A stretch of 64,000 bases of DNA from SZUA-35 sp964351995 (GCA_964351995.1 CAYGQE010000008.1:62001-126000); one strand, 5' to 3'. Numbered from the stretch's first letter, positions 1 through 7,687 are shown. Notes: generated by a model from the letters alone, not told the origin. Made by a program: numbers and translations.

Positions 1-188
1 CGAACTTCATCCTGTTCCAGCCGCCCGAAGCCAATGGCGATGAAGTTTGGCAGCGCTTAGTTGACGCATCGATTCTGGTTCGCAACACCTCCGGGTGGGA
101 CCATCTCAGCGGTTGCCTCCGCGTCACGGTTGGCACTCCAGAAGACAACACACGATTCTTGAACGCCTTCCGAGAGGCCATTGCATGA
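1..188 (+). CDS. hisC: Histidinol-phosphate aminotransferase, C-terminal fragment
   Basis: The window opens inside this gene; the reading frame starts at base 3 and ends at TGA 186-188. About 61 residues remain, including RNTSGWDHLSGCLRVTVGTP, which resembles the C-terminal end of class I/II aminotransferases of the HisC type, where an Arg near the end binds substrate phosphate or carboxylate. HisC is a PLP enzyme that converts imidazole-acetol phosphate to histidinol phosphate. Its stop overlaps the hisB ATG (ATGA at 185-188), so the two are translationally coupled, and the downstream hisB-H-A-F order supports the call. Only the tail is visible, so the call rests mainly on context. Confidence 0.85.
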   Translation, partial: NFILFQPPEANGDEVWQRLVDASILVRNTSGWDHLSGCLRVTVGTPEDNTRFLNAFREAIA

Positions 189-811
189 CTGCTGCACCCT
201 CAATGAGAACATCCAGCAAGAGCCGAGCCACCGGCGAGACCACGATCGAGATCTCGATCGATCTTGACGGCTCCGGGATCGTTTCGGTCGACACCGGCTT
301 GCCGTTCTTTGATCACATGCTCGATCAGATCGGCCGGCACGGCGGGTTTGATCTGTCGGTGAAGGCCAAAGGCGACCTCCACGTCGACTCCCACCACACG
401 GTGGAAGACACCGCCATCCTGCTCGGCGAGTGCTTCAAGGAAGCGGTCGGCGACAAGGCTGGTGTCCGACGATTCGCCAGTGGGCTCTACCCGCTCGACG
501 AGGCCCTCATCCAGGTGGCGCTCGATCTGTCCGGTCGACCGTTCTTCGTGTGGGACGTCGAAATGCCCGAGTCGATTCCACTTGGCACCCCGCCCTTCGA
601 CCCCCAACTGGCCGAGCACATCTTCCAGAGCTTCGCCACGTCTGCTGGTATCACGCTGCACATGACCAAGCTCGCTGGGCGCAACACACATCACGTGATC
701 GAGGCGTCGTTCAAGGGGCTTGCCCGTTGCTTGCGCGATGCCGTGTCGATCCAGGGTGGCGGGATCCCGTCGACGAAGGGGTCACTTGCGGTCGAGAGCG
801 ACGAGACGTGA
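185..811 (+). CDS. hisB: Imidazoleglycerol-phosphate dehydratase
   Basis: HisB dehydrates imidazole glycerol phosphate to imidazole acetol phosphate in histidine synthesis. At 208 aa it has the normal length for the monofunctional enzyme, with no phosphatase domain. The two family signatures that hold the metal-binding histidines are present: HHTVED near residues 70-75 and HHVIEASFKGLARCLRDA near 169-186. The open frame extends upstream to 95, but the ATG at 185 overlaps the hisC stop by four bases and gives the expected N-terminus. The stop at 809-811 overlaps the GTG of hisH. No promoter is seen between hisC and hisF. Confidence 0.95.
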   Translation: MTAAPSMRTSSKSRATGETTIEISIDLDGSGIVSVDTGLPFFDHMLDQIGRHGGFDLSVKAKGDLHVDSHHTVEDTAILLGECFKEAVGDKAGVRRFASGLYPLDEALIQVALDLSGRPFFVWDVEMPESIPLGTPPFDPQLAEHIFQSFATSAGITLHMTKLAGRNTHHVIEASFKGLARCLRDAVSIQGGGIPSTKGSLAVESDET

Positions 812-1473
812 GCGAAGCTGATGCACCCCTGCTGGCTGTTCTCGACTACGGCATCGGCAATCTCCATTCAGCCCACCAGAGCTTCATGCACGTCGGGGCC
901 AATGCGCACCTCACGTCTGACCGTGGCTTGATCGCCGATGCCGATGCCGTTGTGCTGCCCGGCGTTGGTGCCTTCGGCGCATGCATGCGGGCCCTTCATG
1001 ACACCGGCCTCGCCGACGTGGCTGTTGCCGCTGCCGCTGACGAGCGTCCGTTCATCGGCATCTGCGTCGGCATGCAATTGATGTATGAACGCTCGACTGA
1101 GAGTCCCGGCGTCGAGGGTCTCGGAATTCTCCCGGGCACCGTCGATTGGCTTCCCGGGAACATGATCCGTCCCCAGATGCAGTGGAACCGTGTCGACCTC
1201 ACCGAGGTTGGGGCGGCCGATCCGTTGTTCGACGGACTCGATGGCGCATGGATGTACTTCGTGCACAGCTTGGTCGGCCCTCCCGGACCTGATGTGTCGG
1301 CGACGTGTGCCTATGGCGGCCCGCAGACGGCGGCGATTCGTACCGGCACCACGTGGGCCACCCAGTTCCACCCCGAAAAGTCAGCGAGAGCTGGGCTCGG
1401 TCTCCTCCGGAATTTCGTTGATCTCGCCGGGGCTTCACGCTCAGGGCGTGCGAACCAAGAAGTCGGTGCCTGA
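808..1473 (+). CDS. hisH: Imidazole glycerol phosphate synthase, glutaminase subunit
   Basis: HisH is the class I glutamine amidotransferase that supplies ammonia to HisF. The 221-aa protein has the N-terminal DYGIGNLHS motif, the nucleophile elbow GICVGMQ with Cys near residue 86, and the catalytic His/Glu in QFHPEKS near 188-190. The GTG start at 808 overlaps the hisB stop and places DYG at the usual position; the longer open frame from 430 only shadows hisB. It ends at 1473 on the first base of the hisA ATG. HisH and HisF form a heterodimer; here hisA lies between their genes, as in many actinobacteria. Confidence 0.95.
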   Translation: MSEADAPLLAVLDYGIGNLHSAHQSFMHVGANAHLTSDRGLIADADAVVLPGVGAFGACMRALHDTGLADVAVAAAADERPFIGICVGMQLMYERSTESPGVEGLGILPGTVDWLPGNMIRPQMQWNRVDLTEVGAADPLFDGLDGAWMYFVHSLVGPPGPDVSATCAYGGPQTAAIRTGTTWATQFHPEKSARAGLGLLRNFVDLAGASRSGRANQEVGA

Positions 1474-2234
1474 TGCAACCGTCAGCAATGCACCTCTATC
1501 CAGCCATCGATCTTCGGGCCGGCAACGCAGTTCGCCTCTACCAAGGTGACTACGACCAAGAGACGATCTACGGCACCGACCCCGCAGCGCAAGCCGCCGC
1601 ATTCGTCGCCGAAGGAGCGGAATGGCTGCACGTCGTCGACCTCGATGCCGCGAAATCTGGCGACCCTGTCAACCGGTCGATCATCGCCAGGATCTGTGCT
1701 GCGGTCGATGTGCCCGTGCAGGTCGGTGGCGGCGTTCGCTCCGTCGATGCCGCCAAGGCGCTGTTCGACCTCGGTGTGAGCCGGGTCGTCATCGGCTCGG
1801 CGGCGGTTGAGCAACCCGAGCTGGTACGTGCGGTCGCTGCCGAACACTCCGTGGCGGTCGGGCTCGATGCCCACGGCGACGAAGTTGCGACCCACGGCTG
1901 GACCGAGCGAACCGGGCGAACGGTCAAGGACCTGGCGGCCCAGTACGCCGACGACGGCGTGGAAGCGCTGGTGGTGACCGAGATCTCGGTCGACGGCACG
2001 CTCGCCGGTCCCGATGTCGAGGGTTTGACCTCGCTGCTGGCTGCGACGTCGATTCCCATCATTGCGTCTGGCGGTGTGGGAACCATCGAGCACTTGCTGA
2101 CCTTGGCCTCGATCTCGGTTGACGGCCGTTCCTTCGCTGGCGCCATCACTGGCCGGGCGCTCTACGAAGGAGCGTTCACCGTGGCTGGAGCTCTCGAGGC
2201 ACTTGCCGCAAGCACAGGAGTGTCTGATGAGTGA
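1473..2234 (+). CDS. hisA: ProFAR isomerase (HisA, possibly PriA-like)
   Basis: This (beta-alpha)8 barrel isomerises ProFAR to PRFAR in histidine synthesis. The 253-aa protein begins with LYPAIDLRAGNAVRLYQGD, has the first phosphate-binding segment VQVGGGVRS, and has the second in IIASGGVGTIEHL. In many actinobacteria the same gene product (PriA) also does the TrpF reaction. Here a separate trpF lies at 16318, so dual function is not required, though it cannot be excluded from sequence. The start could be ATG 1473, which touches the hisH stop, or ATG 1488, five codons later. It overlaps hisF by eight bases. Confidence 0.93.
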   Translation: MQPSAMHLYPAIDLRAGNAVRLYQGDYDQETIYGTDPAAQAAAFVAEGAEWLHVVDLDAAKSGDPVNRSIIARICAAVDVPVQVGGGVRSVDAAKALFDLGVSRVVIGSAAVEQPELVRAVAAEHSVAVGLDAHGDEVATHGWTERTGRTVKDLAAQYADDGVEALVVTEISVDGTLAGPDVEGLTSLLAATSIPIIASGGVGTIEHLLTLASISVDGRSFAGAITGRALYEGAFTVAGALEALAASTGVSDE

Positions 2235-3003
2235 CGTGGTCGTTCGAGTGATTCCTTGCCTCGACGTGGATCAGGGTCGGGTGGTCAAGGGTGTCAACTT
2301 CGTTGGTATCCGCGATGCCGGTGATCCGGTCGAACTTGCGGCTCGTTATGACCAGCAGGGCGCCGACGAGCTCATCTTCCTCGACATCACCGCATCGAGC
2401 GACCGCCGCGACACCACGGTCGACATGGCTCGAGCCGTGGCCGAGCAGGTGTTCATTCCCTTCACCATCGGCGGCGGCATCCGCAGCGTTGATGATGCTC
2501 GCAAGCTGTTGCGGGCAGGAGCCGACAAGGTTTCGGTCAACTCCGCCGCCGTCGCTCGACCCGAATTGGTGTCTGAGATCGCCGGCGAGTTCGGCTCTCA
2601 GTGCTGCGTCGTTGCCATCGACGCAAAACGAAGTGGCAACACCGAGAGCGGTTTCGAGATCTTCGTGAAGGGCGGCCGTGAAGGTACTGGGATCGATGCG
2701 ATCGAATGGGTGCGACGGGTCGTCGAGCTAGGTGCCGGCGAGATCATGGTGAACTCGATCGATCGAGACGGCACCCGTGACGGCTTCGACATCGAGATGA
2801 CCCGTGCCGTTGCCGATGCCGTTGGTGTGCCGATCATTGCCTCCGGTGGTGTCGGAGGTGTCGACGACTTTGCCCCAGGGGCGATCGATGGGGGAGCCAC
2901 GGCTGTCCTCGCCGCCAGCATCTTCCACTTCGGCGAAGCCACCGTGGCAGACGCAAAGCGGGCACTGATCGCCGCCGGCGTCTCGGTTCGCCCACCCGAC
3001 TGA
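2227..3003 (+). CDS. hisF: Imidazole glycerol phosphate synthase, cyclase subunit
   Basis: HisF uses ammonia from HisH to convert PRFAR to imidazole glycerol phosphate and AICAR. The 258-aa barrel shows the N-terminal VIPCLDVDQGRVVKGVNF with the catalytic Asp, the phosphate-binding TIGGGIRSVDDA, VNSIDRDGTRDG with the second catalytic Asp, and IIASGGVGG. The ATG at 2227 lies inside the hisA 3-prime end; the longer open frame from 2119 is spurious. It is the last gene of the visible his cluster, and about 85 bp separate it from the next gene. Confidence 0.96.
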   Translation: MSDVVVRVIPCLDVDQGRVVKGVNFVGIRDAGDPVELAARYDQQGADELIFLDITASSDRRDTTVDMARAVAEQVFIPFTIGGGIRSVDDARKLLRAGADKVSVNSAAVARPELVSEIAGEFGSQCCVVAIDAKRSGNTESGFEIFVKGGREGTGIDAIEWVRRVVELGAGEIMVNSIDRDGTRDGFDIEMTRAVADAVGVPIIASGGVGGVDDFAPGAIDGGATAVLAASIFHFGEATVADAKRALIAAGVSVRPPD

Positions 3004-3088
3004 GCGAACGGTTCGGTCTCCCAGTCCGGGTTTCCGGCTGCTTCGGCGCCCGTCTATCGTTTGCTCTTCGTCTGAGAAGGAGTCCCTC

Positions 3089-4258
3089 GTGGCCAATGAC
3101 TGGTTCGAGACTGTTGCTGTTGCTCAAAAGCGGGCCAAGAAGCGTCTGCCGCGATCGGTCTACAGCGCGCTGATCGCTGGCTCCGAGGCGGGTTTGTCGA
3201 TGAGCGACAACCTGTCAGCCTTCGACGAGCTCGGCTTCCGGCCGGTCACGGCTGGTCAGTCAGCCGAGCGGAAGATGGAGACCACGATCATGGGGCAGTA
3301 CGCCTCGATGCCGGTGTCGATCTCGCCAACGGGAGTCCAGGCCGTCCACCCCGACGGTGAAGTGGCCGTCGCTCGTGCTGCGGCCGCTCGTGGCATTCCC
3401 GTGGGGTTGAGCTCGTTCGGCTCCAAGCCGATTGAAGAGGTGGCTGAAGCCAACGCGAGCCTGTTCTTCCAGATCTACTGGGCTGGCGATCGTGACTCGA
3501 TGTCGGCTCGCATGGAGCGGGCGAAAGCAGCCGGGGCGAAAGCGCTGATCCTCACCCTCGACTGGTCGTTCTCGCACGGGCGCGACTGGGGTAGCCCGGC
3601 GATCCCCGAGAAGATCGATCTCAAGACGGCCATCGCCAATGCGCCAGACGTGATCACGCGGCCGCAGTGGTTGCTTGACTGGGTGAAGTCCGGGGCGCTG
3701 CCCGCCCTTGGCGTGCCGAACTTCGTCGTCGGCGACCAGCCGATCCCTGGGTTCTTCGAGGCTTATGGGGCATGGATGGGAACACCGCCTCCGAGCTGGG
3801 CTGATGTCGCCTCGCTTCGTGAAGAGTGGGGCGGCGAGTTCATGGTGAAGGGCATCGGTCGGGCTGACGAAGCTCGACGAGCCGTCGACGCCGGAGCAAC
3901 GGCCATTTCGGTGTCGAACCACGGCGGCAACAACATCGACGGTTCGCCTGCTCCGATCCGCGTGTTGCCAGAAATTCGCGCCGCTGTCGGTGGTGAGGTC
4001 CAGATCCTGATGGACGGCGGCATTCGCCGTGGCAGCGACATCGCCAAGGCAATCGCTCTTGGTGCTGATGCGGTCATGATCGGTCGGGCCTACCTCTGGG
4101 GCCTTGCGGCAAACGGCCAGGCCGGTGTCGAGAACGTGCTTGACGTCCTGCGAGGCGGCCTCGATTCCACGCTGCTCGGTCTCGGCAAGTCGTCCATTGC
4201 CGACCTCTCACCCGACGACGTCCTCATCCCCGAAGACTTCTCTCCACCCCGCCTGTAG
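3089..4258 (+). CDS. mftD: MftD-like FMN alpha-hydroxyacid dehydrogenase
   Basis: The 389-aa protein is an FMN-dependent alpha-hydroxyacid oxidase/dehydrogenase. The N-terminal WFETVAVAQKRAKKRLPRSV, the block PTGVQAVHPDGEVAVARAAA, DWSFSHGRDWGSP and the tail GRAYLWGLAANGQAGVENVL resemble, from memory, mycobacterial MftD (annotated earlier as LldD1) more than true lactate dehydrogenases. The catalytic His is in SNHGGNN, and FMN phosphate binding is at DGGIRRGSDI. MftD oxidises the mycofactocin precursor AHDP to pre-mycofactocin. None of mftA, B, C, E or F is within this window, so it is an orphan here. The GTG at 3089 is preceded by GAGAAGGAG. The alternative is a lactate dehydrogenase-like enzyme of other specificity. 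Confidence 0.8.
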   Translation: MANDWFETVAVAQKRAKKRLPRSVYSALIAGSEAGLSMSDNLSAFDELGFRPVTAGQSAERKMETTIMGQYASMPVSISPTGVQAVHPDGEVAVARAAAARGIPVGLSSFGSKPIEEVAEANASLFFQIYWAGDRDSMSARMERAKAAGAKALILTLDWSFSHGRDWGSPAIPEKIDLKTAIANAPDVITRPQWLLDWVKSGALPALGVPNFVVGDQPIPGFFEAYGAWMGTPPPSWADVASLREEWGGEFMVKGIGRADEARRAVDAGATAISVSNHGGNNIDGSPAPIRVLPEIRAAVGGEVQILMDGGIRRGSDIAKAIALGADAVMIGRAYLWGLAANGQAGVENVLDVLRGGLDSTLLGLGKSSIADLSPDDVLIPEDFSPPRL

Positions 4259-4264
4259 ACGTTT

Positions 4265-4313
4265 CCCAAACCCCGGGTTTACGACCCTCAGTTCTGACGG
4301 TGTCAGCCCCCGG
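4265..4313 (+). repeat. 49-bp intergenic repeat, copy A
   Basis: This is the first of three related 49-bp segments in the window. It starts six bases after the mftD-like stop and ends 19 bases before the amidohydrolase ATG. The near-palindromic core is AAACCCCGGGTTT, followed at fixed spacing by CCCTCA and then CAGCCCC.GG. The spacing is identical in copies B and C, which argues for common descent rather than chance GC-rich similarity. Confidence 0.75.
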
Positions 4314-4320
4314 TATGCGG

Positions 4321-4326
4321 TAGCTT
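4321..4326 (+). promoter_or_regulatory. Candidate -10 of a leaderless promoter (amidohydrolase)
   Basis: TAGCTT fits the actinobacterial TANNNT -10 and lies exactly six bases before ATG 4333. There is no Shine-Dalgarno sequence between them, which predicts transcription starting at or next to the start codon. Confidence 0.5.
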
Positions 4327-4332
4327 CGCCTC

Positions 4333-5478
4333 ATGTGGGCACTCAGGGCAGCTCGACTCTTCGATGGCTTCGACTTCGTAGCCGACCCGGTCGTCGTGAT
4401 CGACGGCACCGAGGTCGTCAGCGTTGGGCACCCAGCTCCGGAGGCGGTCGAGGTCACCGACCTCGGCGACCGCACGTTGCTGCCCGGGCTCGTCGACTGT
4501 CACCAACACCTCGTCTTCGACGGCCAGGGCACACTCGAAGAACAAGTCGTCGGCCTTTCCGATGACGAACTCACCGAAAGAGCTCGATCCAACGCACGGC
4601 GAGCGCTCCTCGGCGGTGTGACGACGCTGCGTGACCTCGGTGACCGTGGCTTTGTCACCCTCGGGCTTCGGAACGATCCAGACCTTCCCACGATCTGCGC
4701 GGCCGGCCCGCCGATCACGCCACCCAAGGGGCACTGCTGGTATCTCGGTGGCGAGGCCGAGGGCACCGAACAACTTCGAACCGCTGTCGCCGAGCGCATC
4801 GAGCGCGGCTGTGACGTGGTGAAGATCATGGTGACCGGGGGAGCGATGACACCGTCGTACCCACTGTGGATGTCGCAGTTCTCCGAGGCCGACGTGCGGC
4901 TGGTCATCGACACCGCTCACGAGGCGGGACTGCCGGTTGCGGCCCATTGCCATGGAGTCGAGGGGATCTCGATGGCGGTCGACTGCGGGGTCGACACGAT
5001 CGAACACTGCACGTTCTTCACCGACGCAATGGAGAGTGCCCCGCCCATGGAGCTGCTGGATCGGCTGGCAGCCTCGAACGTTGCGCTGTCTGCGACCTGG
5101 GGAAACAACCGTGAGCCCCGCTATTCGGCTCCGTGGGACCAAGCGGCACCGGTGATTCAGGATGCTCTTGGTCGCGTCCACGCCAACGGCGGGACCGTCG
5201 TGGTTGGCACCGACGCTGGCATTCACGGGCTCAAGCCGCACGACGTCTTGCCGTATGCCCTCCCGACGTTGCTTGACGCCGGTATGACGATCGAACAGGC
5301 GCTTCGTGCCATCACGAGTTCGGCTGCCGATGCATGCCGGCGTCCCGAGCGGGGGAGGCTCGCGTCGGGTTTGCCGGCCGATCTCGTCGCTGTCGACGGC
5401 GACCCGGCCGCCGAACCGGAATCACTGCCCAGGATTCATTCTGTCTGGAAGGACGGTTTGCTTGTCCTCGATGGGTGA
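4333..5478 (+). CDS. Metal-dependent amidohydrolase, imidazolonepropionase-like
   Basis: The 381-aa protein is an amidohydrolase-superfamily hydrolase of the imidazolonepropionase/prolidase-like group. Visible metal ligands are the HxH of DCHQHL (about residues 57 and 59), a candidate carboxylated Lys in VVKIMVTGG, His in AAHCHG and TIEHC, and the catalytic Asp in GTDAGIHG. The C-terminal strand DLVAVDGDP is typical of the composite sheet that N- and C-terminal parts form together. Substrate cannot be told from sequence; cyclic amide or peptide-like substrates are usual for the group. It follows repeat copy A and stands alone on its strand. Confidence 0.8.
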   Translation: MWALRAARLFDGFDFVADPVVVIDGTEVVSVGHPAPEAVEVTDLGDRTLLPGLVDCHQHLVFDGQGTLEEQVVGLSDDELTERARSNARRALLGGVTTLRDLGDRGFVTLGLRNDPDLPTICAAGPPITPPKGHCWYLGGEAEGTEQLRTAVAERIERGCDVVKIMVTGGAMTPSYPLWMSQFSEADVRLVIDTAHEAGLPVAAHCHGVEGISMAVDCGVDTIEHCTFFTDAMESAPPMELLDRLAASNVALSATWGNNREPRYSAPWDQAAPVIQDALGRVHANGGTVVVGTDAGIHGLKPHDVLPYALPTLLDAGMTIEQALRAITSSAADACRRPERGRLASGLPADLVAVDGDPAAEPESLPRIHSVWKDGLLVLDG

Positions 5479-5495
5479 GCGCTTGATGGCAAGCT

Positions 5496-6143
5496 TCAGG
5501 GCTGGTTGCTGAACCCGCCGGTGACCATGTCGACAAGCTCCGGCAACGTCGATCCGAAGAAGTGATCTGCGCCGTCGATCTGATTGATACGAGTGTTGAT
5601 CCACGGAGCGGTTGCGGCCAGAGCTTCCGTGGGTGGCCGGAACGCATCGTGTTCACCGATGATGAGGTGCTTCAGTCGATCGTCGGGGCCAGCGGCCATG
5701 TCGACAGCCTCGATCACCCGAAGCGGGGGAGCGATGGCGATCCATTGGTCGATCGCATCGTGTGAGGTGGCTAGAGCGAGATCGGCACCGAAAGACCAGC
5801 CGATGAGGCGTACCGGCGCGTCTGGCCGTTGTTGGACAGCGTGGTCGATGGCTGCGGCGACGTCGAGCCGTTCCCGGTGTCCGTGATCGTGGCGGCCGTC
5901 TGACCCCTGGACCCCGCGAAAGTTGAATCGCAATGTTGAGATGCCAAGGGCCGGCAGAGCCTGGAACAGCGCATCGATCACGTGGGCGTGCATGTTGCCA
6001 CCGTGCAGTGGATGCGGGTGACACAGGACGGCGGTCGGGAGTGATGTCGGCGAGGGAGCTGACTGCCACTCGGCTCGGAGCCGCAGACCATCGGTCGTGG
6101 TGAGAGCGACTCGCTCAGGAGCATCTTGGTGGTCCGCTGTCAT
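5496..6143 (-). CDS. Alpha/beta hydrolase
   Basis: This is a 215-aa serine hydrolase of the alpha/beta fold. The oxyanion segment is CHPHPLHGGNMHAHV, the nucleophile elbow is GWSFG, and a C-terminal catalytic His lies in DGADHFF. The segment LRFNFRGVQGSDG is typical of short dienelactone-hydrolase-like or YghX/KinE-type relatives. The substrate is unknown. I chose ATG 6143 over GTG 6152 because a TACCGT hexamer sits seven bases upstream of 6143, the spacing seen at other leaderless starts here. It is divergent from the GroES-like gene with only 24 bases between start codons. Confidence 0.75.
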   Translation of the reverse strand: MTADHQDAPERVALTTTDGLRLRAEWQSAPSPTSLPTAVLCHPHPLHGGNMHAHVIDALFQALPALGISTLRFNFRGVQGSDGRHDHGHRERLDVAAAIDHAVQQRPDAPVRLIGWSFGADLALATSHDAIDQWIAIAPPLRVIEAVDMAAGPDDRLKHLIIGEHDAFRPPTEALAATAPWINTRINQIDGADHFFGSTLPELVDMVTGGFSNQP

Positions 6144-6150
6144 GGCGGGC

Positions 6151-6160
6151 ACGGTAGCGT
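6151..6160. promoter_or_regulatory. Overlapping divergent -10 elements
   Basis: On the plus strand TAGCGT (6155-6160) is seven bases before GTG 6168. On the minus strand TACCGT (6156-6151) is seven bases before ATG 6143. The two hexamers share the central TA at 6155-6156, so one 10-bp site could place polymerase in either direction. Confidence 0.5.
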
Positions 6161-6167
6161 TCGGCCC

Positions 6168-6527
6168 GTGTCAGAGGACAAAGCAGCATCGAAGGCCAAG
6201 CGAGAAGCGAAGGGCAAGCTGCCCATCAAGATGTTGAGCGACCGCATCTTGGTCGAACTCGAAGGTGCCGACGGCGATCGCAAGTCGAGTGGTGGCATCT
6301 TGATTCCCGCGACGGCACAGGTCGGCAAGCGGCTGACCTGGGGTCTTGTCGTGGCGACTGGACCGAGCGTGCGCTCGATGGAACTCGACGATCGGGTGCT
6401 GTTCAACCCCGAAGATCGATACGAAGTCGAAGTCGGTGGAAGTGACTACATCATCTTGCGCGAGCGCGACATCCACGCTGTCGCCGCCAAGCGTCTCGAC
6501 GATTCCCCCACCGGCCTCTACCTCTAG
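6168..6527 (+). CDS. GroES (Cpn10)-like co-chaperonin domain protein
   Basis: The 119-aa protein has a Cpn10-type core: IKMLSDRILVELEGAD, SSGGILIPATA with the GGI.IP.TA turn, GLVVATGPSV, and the C-terminal strand YIILRERDIHAV. GroES caps GroEL and helps folding in the cytosol. Differences from a housekeeping GroES are a Lys/Ala-rich N-terminal extension of about 18 residues, poor match in the mobile loop, a tail past the barrel (KRLDDSPTGLYL), and no groEL beside it. It may be a paralogue of the main GroES with another partner. GTG 6168 is chosen from the TAGCGT hexamer seven bases upstream. Confidence 0.75.
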   Translation: MSEDKAASKAKREAKGKLPIKMLSDRILVELEGADGDRKSSGGILIPATAQVGKRLTWGLVVATGPSVRSMELDDRVLFNPEDRYEVEVGGSDYIILRERDIHAVAAKRLDDSPTGLYL

Positions 6528-6561
6528 CCCCCGATCTTTCCCGTCCCCCTCTTCTTCCCTT

Positions 6562-6610
6562 CCCGAACCCCGGGTTGTGGACCCTCACTTGTGATGGTCT
6601 CAGCCCCTGG
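6562..6610 (+). repeat. 49-bp intergenic repeat, copy B
   Basis: This is the second copy, in the same orientation as copy A, 34 bases after the GroES-like stop and 62 bases before the AbiEi/DUF559 ATG. It keeps GAACCCCGGGTT, ACCCTCACTT and CAGCCCCTGG at the same spacing as copy A. Confidence 0.75.
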
Positions 6611-6672
6611 TTCGTCGGAGCCACGTGCTCCCTTTGGGAACCAGAGGCCTTCGGGCCGAGCAAGGGGAAACG

Positions 6673-7605
6673 ATGAAGTCAGAAATCGAAGCCGTCAGTG
6701 TCGCTACGGCAAACCACGGTCTTGTGACCAGGGCGCTGCTCCGGCAGAACGGAATGACCGACCAGCGGATTGACCGATGGATGAGATCAGGTCAACTTCG
6801 ACCGATTGGTTCAGGTGTTTATCGGCTGTTCGAGACGCCAGGCGATCGTTGGGAGATAGCGGCTGCAGTTCTCTCGATTGCGGGGAGTGCGGCGGATCTA
6901 CACACGGCGGCGAAGCTGCACAGCCTTTCGATGCCGCAACCAATGTCCCTGCCGCTCATCGTCGTACCACGCTCAGGAACGAACCGTTCTGCATTGGCGG
7001 AGGTTCGGCAGTCGGGCCACCTGCCAAACGAAGACATCTGTGTCGTCGACGGAATCCGATCGCTTACGATTGCCCGAACCGTGTGTGAGCTCGTTCCGAT
7101 GGTTGGGCCGGGAGTGAGCGAACGACTGATCACGTCAGCTCTCAGCCACACAGATTTGACCGAGAGCGAACTGCAAGCATGCGACATGTCGCTTGCACGC
7201 CGCGGGCGCCCAGGCGTTCAACATCGACGGAGTCGCCTGGGGCTCTTCCTGACCGGCGAGGACACTGATCTCACCGTGTTGGAGCGCCGATTCTTGTTGA
7301 ACTATCAATCCACAGATCTGCCAGGAGTGGAAGCACAGTTCCGTCCGCCGTGGTTCGACGGCATCAAGGGCGTCGTCGACTTCGGTATCGAGGGGTGGCG
7401 AGTGATCATCGAGGTGGACGGGCGAGCGTGGCACTCCAGCATCGCTGCCCGCGATGAAGATGCTCGCCGCGATCGTCGGGCTGCGCGCCATGGCTGGCAG
7501 GTCTTGCGCTTTTCGTGGGACGAGGTTGTCCATCGCTGGGCCGAGGTCGAATCCCATCTGCGTTTTGTTCTCAATCCATCGACCGAGACCCTCGACGCCG
7601 GTTGA
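6673..7605 (+). CDS. AbiEi-like antitoxin domain fused to DUF559 nuclease-fold domain
   Basis: The 310-aa protein starts with a winged-helix AbiEi-type segment (about residues 5-60: HGLVTRALLRQNGMT, RWMRSGQLRPIGSGVYRL). It ends with a DUF559/Vsr-like domain of the PD-(D/E)XK fold, in which D236, E247 and D249 (VVDF then IIEVDGRAWH) are the likely metal ligands. AbiEi proteins are antitoxins of type IV abortive-infection systems; no AbiEii toxin lies next to it. The combination with DUF559 is common in actinobacteria, and its role is not settled. ATG 6673 follows AAGGGGA. The gene is flanked by inverted copies of the 49-bp repeat, which suggests acquisition as a unit. Confidence 0.75.
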   Translation: MKSEIEAVSVATANHGLVTRALLRQNGMTDQRIDRWMRSGQLRPIGSGVYRLFETPGDRWEIAAAVLSIAGSAADLHTAAKLHSLSMPQPMSLPLIVVPRSGTNRSALAEVRQSGHLPNEDICVVDGIRSLTIARTVCELVPMVGPGVSERLITSALSHTDLTESELQACDMSLARRGRPGVQHRRSRLGLFLTGEDTDLTVLERRFLLNYQSTDLPGVEAQFRPPWFDGIKGVVDFGIEGWRVIIEVDGRAWHSSIAARDEDARRDRRAARHGWQVLRFSWDEVVHRWAEVESHLRFVLNPSTETLDAG

Positions 7606-7606
7606 A

Positions 7607-7655
7607 CCGGGGGCTGCAACTATCGAATGTGAGGGGCAGAAACCCGGGGTTTGGC
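7607..7655 (-). repeat. 49-bp intergenic repeat, copy C (inverted)
   Basis: This third copy is on the opposite strand, starting one base after the AbiEi/DUF559 stop and ending 32 bases before hisI. Read on the minus strand it has AAACCCCGGGTTT, CCCTCA and CAGCCCCCGG at the same positions as copy A. It forms an inverted pair with copy B around the gene. Confidence 0.75.
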
Positions 7656-7687
7656 AGGAGAGGGGGTTGGTAGGGTGCGGGCCGTGA

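Noticed and set aside
430..807. Long N-terminal extension of HisH from 430
   Set aside because: It lies fully inside hisB in another frame; the GTG at 808 gives the conserved HisH start.
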